Shown here one piece after another: positions 61,356 to 64,000 of a stretch of 64,000 bases of DNA. Made by a program: the position numbers and the translations under genes. The stretch lies in NCBI RefSeq assembly GCF_002262875.1, contig NZ_NKYE01000014.1, positions 124,001 to 188,000 on the forward strand. Reading direction: 5' to 3'. Numbering within the stretch: the stretch's first letter is position 1; each line of letters begins with the position of its first letter. This DNA comes from Amycolatopsis antarctica (GTDB lineage: Bacteria > Actinomycetota > Actinomycetes > Mycobacteriales > Pseudonocardiaceae). The notes beneath the pieces were generated by a model. It was not told the DNA's origin. It saw nothing but the letters and a program-made list of their open reading frames with translations, and did not search any database.

Positions 61356-61694
61356 ATGCCGGCGGGTGATCAGCTTCACGGTGTGACAGACAGCCTGGAA
61401 CGCGGCGCGCAGATGGCGGGCAACGTGGCGGGCAACATCGAGGGCCACCGCACCTCGTTGCGGCCCACCGTCGAGGCACTGAAGGGACAGTGGGAAGGCA
61501 CCGCGCGCCCGCAGTTCGACGCGGCGCATGCCCAGTGGGAGCAGGGCATCACGCGGCTGAACGCGGCAATGAACAGCCTGGGGGAGAACACCCGTTTCTC
61601 CGCGAACACCTACATGGCCGCCGACCAGAGCGGTGCGTCCAGCCTGAGCGCCACTCAGGGCCACAGCCCGTTCGGCGGGGCCCTCAACGCCTGA
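61356..61694 (+). CDS. WXG100-family ESX substrate (EsxA/B-like)
   Basis: 112 residues. Helix 1 SLERGAQMAGNVAGNIEGHR, the WxG turn as LKGQWEGTARPQFDAAHAQW, helix 2 GITRLNAAMNSLGENTRFSA, and a flexible tail. ATG 61356 follows AAAGGAG. It pairs with the next gene 37 bp away as the canonical EsxAB-type heterodimer, and is divergent from eccC about 200 bp away, so the two transcripts share a regulatory region. Confidence 0.92.
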   Translation: MPAGDQLHGVTDSLERGAQMAGNVAGNIEGHRTSLRPTVEALKGQWEGTARPQFDAAHAQWEQGITRLNAAMNSLGENTRFSANTYMAADQSGASSLSATQGHSPFGGALNA

Positions 61695-61731
61695 GCCACG
61701 TTTCTCGCGGCTCACGACATCGGGAGATCAG

Positions 61732-62028
61732 ATGCTGATCAAGGGTAATTTCGGCCAGCTCGACGATCTGGCCTCGCAGATCATGTCCACGGTGGGCAGG
61801 GTGCAGCAGGAGATGGACACCTGGCGCCAGCAGTCCGGTGCCACCGAGGCCGACTGGCTGGACCGCGCCGGTGGCCAGTTCAGCGAGGTGAGCGCGGCCT
61901 GGCAGCAGGTGTCGACCGCGCAGCAGTCGATGCTCGACGCGCTTCGTGGCGGTGTGACCAATGCGAACGCCGAACTGCAGTCCGCACTCGGATCGGCTGT
62001 GTCCCGGGTGGGCAGCACCTCGATCTGA
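61732..62028 (+). CDS. WXG100-family ESX substrate, second subunit
   Basis: 98 residues, the usual length. LIKGNFGQLDDLASQIMSTV, GRVQQEMDTWRQQSGATEAD, then the turn WLDRAGGQFSEVSAAWQQV, in which Gly of WxG is replaced by Asp (WLD) though the fold is kept. GGGAG precedes the ATG. Expected partner of the upstream WXG100 protein. Two long hairpins follow the stop codon. Confidence 0.9.
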   Translation: MLIKGNFGQLDDLASQIMSTVGRVQQEMDTWRQQSGATEADWLDRAGGQFSEVSAAWQQVSTAQQSMLDALRGGVTNANAELQSALGSAVSRVGSTSI

Positions 62029-62030
62029 GT

Positions 62031-62097
62031 CCACGCAGCCGGAAACGGCGGCGGCCGTGCACTACCTCCCCGGCCGTCGCCGTTTCCGGGTGCGTGG
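62031..62097 (+). terminator. Long hairpin terminator after WXG100 pair
   Basis: Two 27-nt arms (62031-62057 and 62071-62097) match at 25 of 27 positions with a 13-nt loop; the arms begin CCACGCA and end CGGCCG. It starts two nt after the WXG100 stop codon. Exceptionally long for a terminator, consistent with insulating the highly expressed substrate pair. Confidence 0.85.
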
Positions 62098-62120
62098 AGT
62101 CCTTCCGCCACCACAGCGGG

Positions 62121-62160
62121 GTCCACAGAGGACGCTCAGGGTGTCGCGTCCTCTGTGGAC
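62121..62160. terminator. Second hairpin between WXG100 pair and mycP
   Basis: A perfect 15-bp stem, GTCCACAGAGGACGC, with a 10-nt loop, 23 bp beyond the first hairpin and about 107 bp from the mycP stop on the other strand. It may terminate mycP transcripts or back up the first hairpin. Nothing else is seen in 62161-62267. Confidence 0.65.
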
Positions 62161-62267
62161 CTTGTGCTGTGCGGGGAATCGGTCGCTGCGGGAAACCTGG
62201 CGACGGGCCCGGACGCCGCGCCGAGGACCGTGCGCGCGACGATCCCGGCGCCGGAACTCCAACGGTG

Positions 62268-63569
62268 TCAGCGTTCCGAACTCGGCGGGGGCAGCAGGAA
62301 GACCTGGTCCGGCGGCTCCTCGATCTCACGGGTAGCCGCGACCGGTGCGGCCCGCCGGGCCCGCCAGCCGGAACGACGGCCGCGGGAGAGCACCACGACG
62401 CCCGCGGCGCCGAGCAGGGCACCCGCACCAGCGCCGACAGCGAGCAGCCTGCCACCCTGCCCCGCGCTGTCCCACCAGCTCGCCAGCCGTGCCTGCTCCG
62501 GGTCGACCGGTGCCGGGGCCACCATCGGCATCGCCGCCGGGGCCACCGAGGTCAGCTCGTCGGTGACCGCGCGGTACGGATTCACCAGACCCGCCCCGTA
62601 GGACGTGCTGTCCCGGCCACCCGGGGCGGGTGTGGCGGTCGCCTTCAGCCGCTCCGCCACCTCGTCCGCGCTCAGCGCCGGCCACGCCGCTCGTACCAGG
62701 GCCGCCGAGGCAGCGACGAACGGCGCGGCGAAACTGCTGCCCTTCCAGTACTGGTGACCGGCCGCCCTGCTCGCACTGGCGACGCTGCCGCCCGGGGCGA
62801 CGAGATCGACCTGCGGGCCGACCTGCGACTCGGCCAGTCGCTGCCCGGCCATGTCCACCGCGCCGACGCCCAGCACACCGTCGTAGGCCGAGGGGTAGGT
62901 GGGGCCTCCCGGCAGGTCCTGCTGACCCATGTTGCCGACGGCGGCCACCACGAGTGCGTCCTTGGAGCGGGCGTGGGCGACGGCCTCGCGCACCCCCGGA
63001 TCGTCCACCCGGCCGGACAGCGACAGGTTGATCACCTTCGCGCCCTGGTCCGCGGCGTAGCGGATACCGCTCGCCAGCAGGCCGACGTCGAGTCCCTGGC
63101 TGGTGCCGTTGTCGTCGGTGTCGCGTTCGGCGACGCGCACCGGCAGGATCCTCGCGCCGGGGGCGAGCCCGGCGAAACCGACCCCGTCCGCCGGGTTCGC
63201 ACCGATGATGCCGGCCACCGCGGTGCCGTGCGAGGCGCAGTCGAAGTTCCCTGGCAGGTCACCGACCAGGTAGAAGTCCTCACCGGGCAGCACCTTGTCG
63301 CCACCGAGCTGGGGGTGGTCACTGTCCACACCGGAATCGACCACCGCCACCAGCACCCCGGCACCGGTACTGTGCTGCCACACCGTCTCCGGGTCCAGCA
63401 TCTTCTGCGCCCACGGCTGCTCGGTGATCACCGCCTGCGCGGGCTCGGGGTTCGGGCAGGTGCCCGCGGGCGGGGGAGCGGCGTGCGCGGGCACCGGCGC
63501 GGTCGCCCACACGGCCGCCGCCACGGCCGTGGTCACCAGGAACCTGCTCAGAGTCTTCATCACCCTCAT
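62268..63569 (-). CDS. mycP: Mycosin (MycP), ESX-associated subtilisin-like protease
   Basis: 433 residues. Signal peptide KTLSRFLVTTAVAAAVWATA, a short extension, then the S8 fold with Asp in VAVVDSGVDSDHPQLGG, His in NFDCASHGTAVAGIIGANP and Ser in KGSSFAAPFVAASAALVRA. Mycosin features: a Cys pair (GTCPNP, FDCASH), and a C-terminal transmembrane helix (LLAVGAGAGALLGAAGVVVL) with a short basic tail. Mycosins stabilise the ESX membrane complex and cleave some substrates. The first ATG of three candidates (63569, 63560, GTG 63563) is taken; the choice is uncertain by a few codons. Nearest to the WXG100 pair, convergent. Confidence 0.9.
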   Translation of the reverse strand: MRVMKTLSRFLVTTAVAAAVWATAPVPAHAAPPPAGTCPNPEPAQAVITEQPWAQKMLDPETVWQHSTGAGVLVAVVDSGVDSDHPQLGGDKVLPGEDFYLVGDLPGNFDCASHGTAVAGIIGANPADGVGFAGLAPGARILPVRVAERDTDDNGTSQGLDVGLLASGIRYAADQGAKVINLSLSGRVDDPGVREAVAHARSKDALVVAAVGNMGQQDLPGGPTYPSAYDGVLGVGAVDMAGQRLAESQVGPQVDLVAPGGSVASASRAAGHQYWKGSSFAAPFVAASAALVRAAWPALSADEVAERLKATATPAPGGRDSTSYGAGLVNPYRAVTDELTSVAPAAMPMVAPAPVDPEQARLASWWDSAGQGGRLLAVGAGAGALLGAAGVVVLSRGRRSGWRARRAAPVAATREIEEPPDQVFLLPPPSSER

Positions 63570-63836
63570 CGTCTCCGCCGCCACCCGGCCGGGTCCGCCG
63601 ATGGCCGGAAGAGGTCAGGCGCGCACGGGGCCGCGGGGAACGACCCGTAGCCCGGAGACCGCCCCGCGTCGACGGCGCGAACCACTCCCGCGGCCCTGCC
63701 CCGAATCCCACCGTGGCCTCCCGATGAAGGGAACCGGACCGCTACCCGGCCGACCCTGCCCTCGGCCCGGTCGCCATCCGAGACATGAGAACGTCCACAG
63801 TGGACGGTGACTGGGCTCTTGGCGGCCTGGGCCGCC
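63570..63836. promoter_or_regulatory. Region upstream of mycP
   Basis: 267 bp with no gene. It contains the odd-centred palindrome CGTCCACAGTGGACG (63792-63806). The core TCCACAGTGGA/CCACTGTGGA recurs inside several genes in this window (for example 48795 and 61144), so it may be a genome-wide sequence preference rather than an operator. Confidence 0.3.
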
Positions 63837-64000
63837 TCAGCCGGGTGCGGTCCCGGCGGGTTTGACGGCGAGCAGGTAGGCCTGCGGCGTCGACTCGGGG
63901 AAGTCGCCCGTCGTCTCCGGTTCGCGCACCGTTCGCGTCCGAACCGCAAGCCCGGCCTCGGCCAGCGCCTCCGCGACCCGGTCCGGGTGCCTGCGGCGGA
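63837..64000 (-). CDS. C-terminus of a class I methyltransferase, 5' end outside window
   Basis: The open minus-strand frame from the right edge to TGA at 63837-63839 encodes HPDRVAEALAEAGLAVRTRT, VREPETTGDFPESTPQAYLL and AVKPAG. The pattern EAGF-like helix, VRxPE strand and PQAYLLAxKP end is typical of SAM-dependent methyltransferases. Only 54 codons are visible, so the substrate class cannot be judged. It is not obviously part of the ESX locus. Confidence 0.65.
   Translation of the reverse strand, partial: RRRHPDRVAEALAEAGLAVRTRTVREPETTGDFPESTPQAYLLAVKPAGTAPG

Overview
The window is very GC-rich, uses many GTG starts, and has tight four-base ATGA/GTGA overlaps between genes. It carries a complete actinobacterial type VII (ESX) secretion locus, an SsgA-like sporulation/cell-division protein, GAF-ANTAR proteins and an MptA/MptB-like mannosyltransferase. 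Together these point to a filamentous, sporulating, lipomannan-making actinomycete, most probably of the Pseudonocardiales. This is inference; no rRNA or tRNA gene is present to confirm it.

Layout. 0-11.6 kb: scattered accessory and envelope genes. These are two erythromycin-esterase-family proteins, an aldo/keto reductase behind a MerR-type promoter, GPP34, a secreted CocE-like hydrolase, an MptA/B mannosyltransferase, a small secreted protein, a SnoaL-like protein, an SRPBCC protein and a ferritin-like pair. 12.3-15 kb: regulatory and developmental genes, namely an SsgA-like protein, a STAS protein and two consecutive GAF-ANTAR proteins. 15.5-19.2 kb: a tight operon of a methyltransferase, a membrane molybdopterin oxidoreductase, a four-helix membrane protein and a beta-propeller lipoprotein. 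19.2-30 kb: a GT-C-like membrane protein, a second aldo/keto reductase, a chimeric scar of two broken genes (a methyltransferase and a P450), an NPP1/Nep1-like secreted protein, a TOPRIM protein, a secreted trypsin-like protease, an FAD monooxygenase, an esterase, a DHFR-like protein and an Lrp regulator. 30-36 kb: an ABC exporter with a MerR-type promoter, a three-gene operon (small membrane protein, TetR, CPBP protease) behind a perfect 37-bp palindrome, and an AGCS alanine/glycine symporter.

35.9-63.6 kb is the ESX locus. It contains two OmpR regulators (one with its kinase), an EccA-like AAA+ ATPase fused to a beta-helix, a LuxR-type regulator, EccE, a fibronectin-type protein followed by MoxR, DUF58 and a transglutaminase-fold protein, a kinase-like membrane protein, a lipoprotein, EccD, EccB, a PPE-like substrate and its small partner, EccC, two WXG100 proteins and the mycosin MycP. 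EccB/C/D/E and MycP would form the membrane machine, the WXG100 and PPE-like proteins are likely substrates, and the AAA+ protein is the likely cytosolic chaperone. The MoxR/DUF58/transglutaminase-fold set and the kinase-like protein look like accessory assembly or sensing parts.

Most notable points: inverted GTCGAC-centred repeats placed between the convergent eccB and PPE-like genes; the beta-helix/CbxX fusion; a transglutaminase-fold protein lacking its catalytic Cys and His; the head-to-head deletion scar at 22.03 kb; and two MerR-type 19-bp-spacer promoters with no merR gene in the window.
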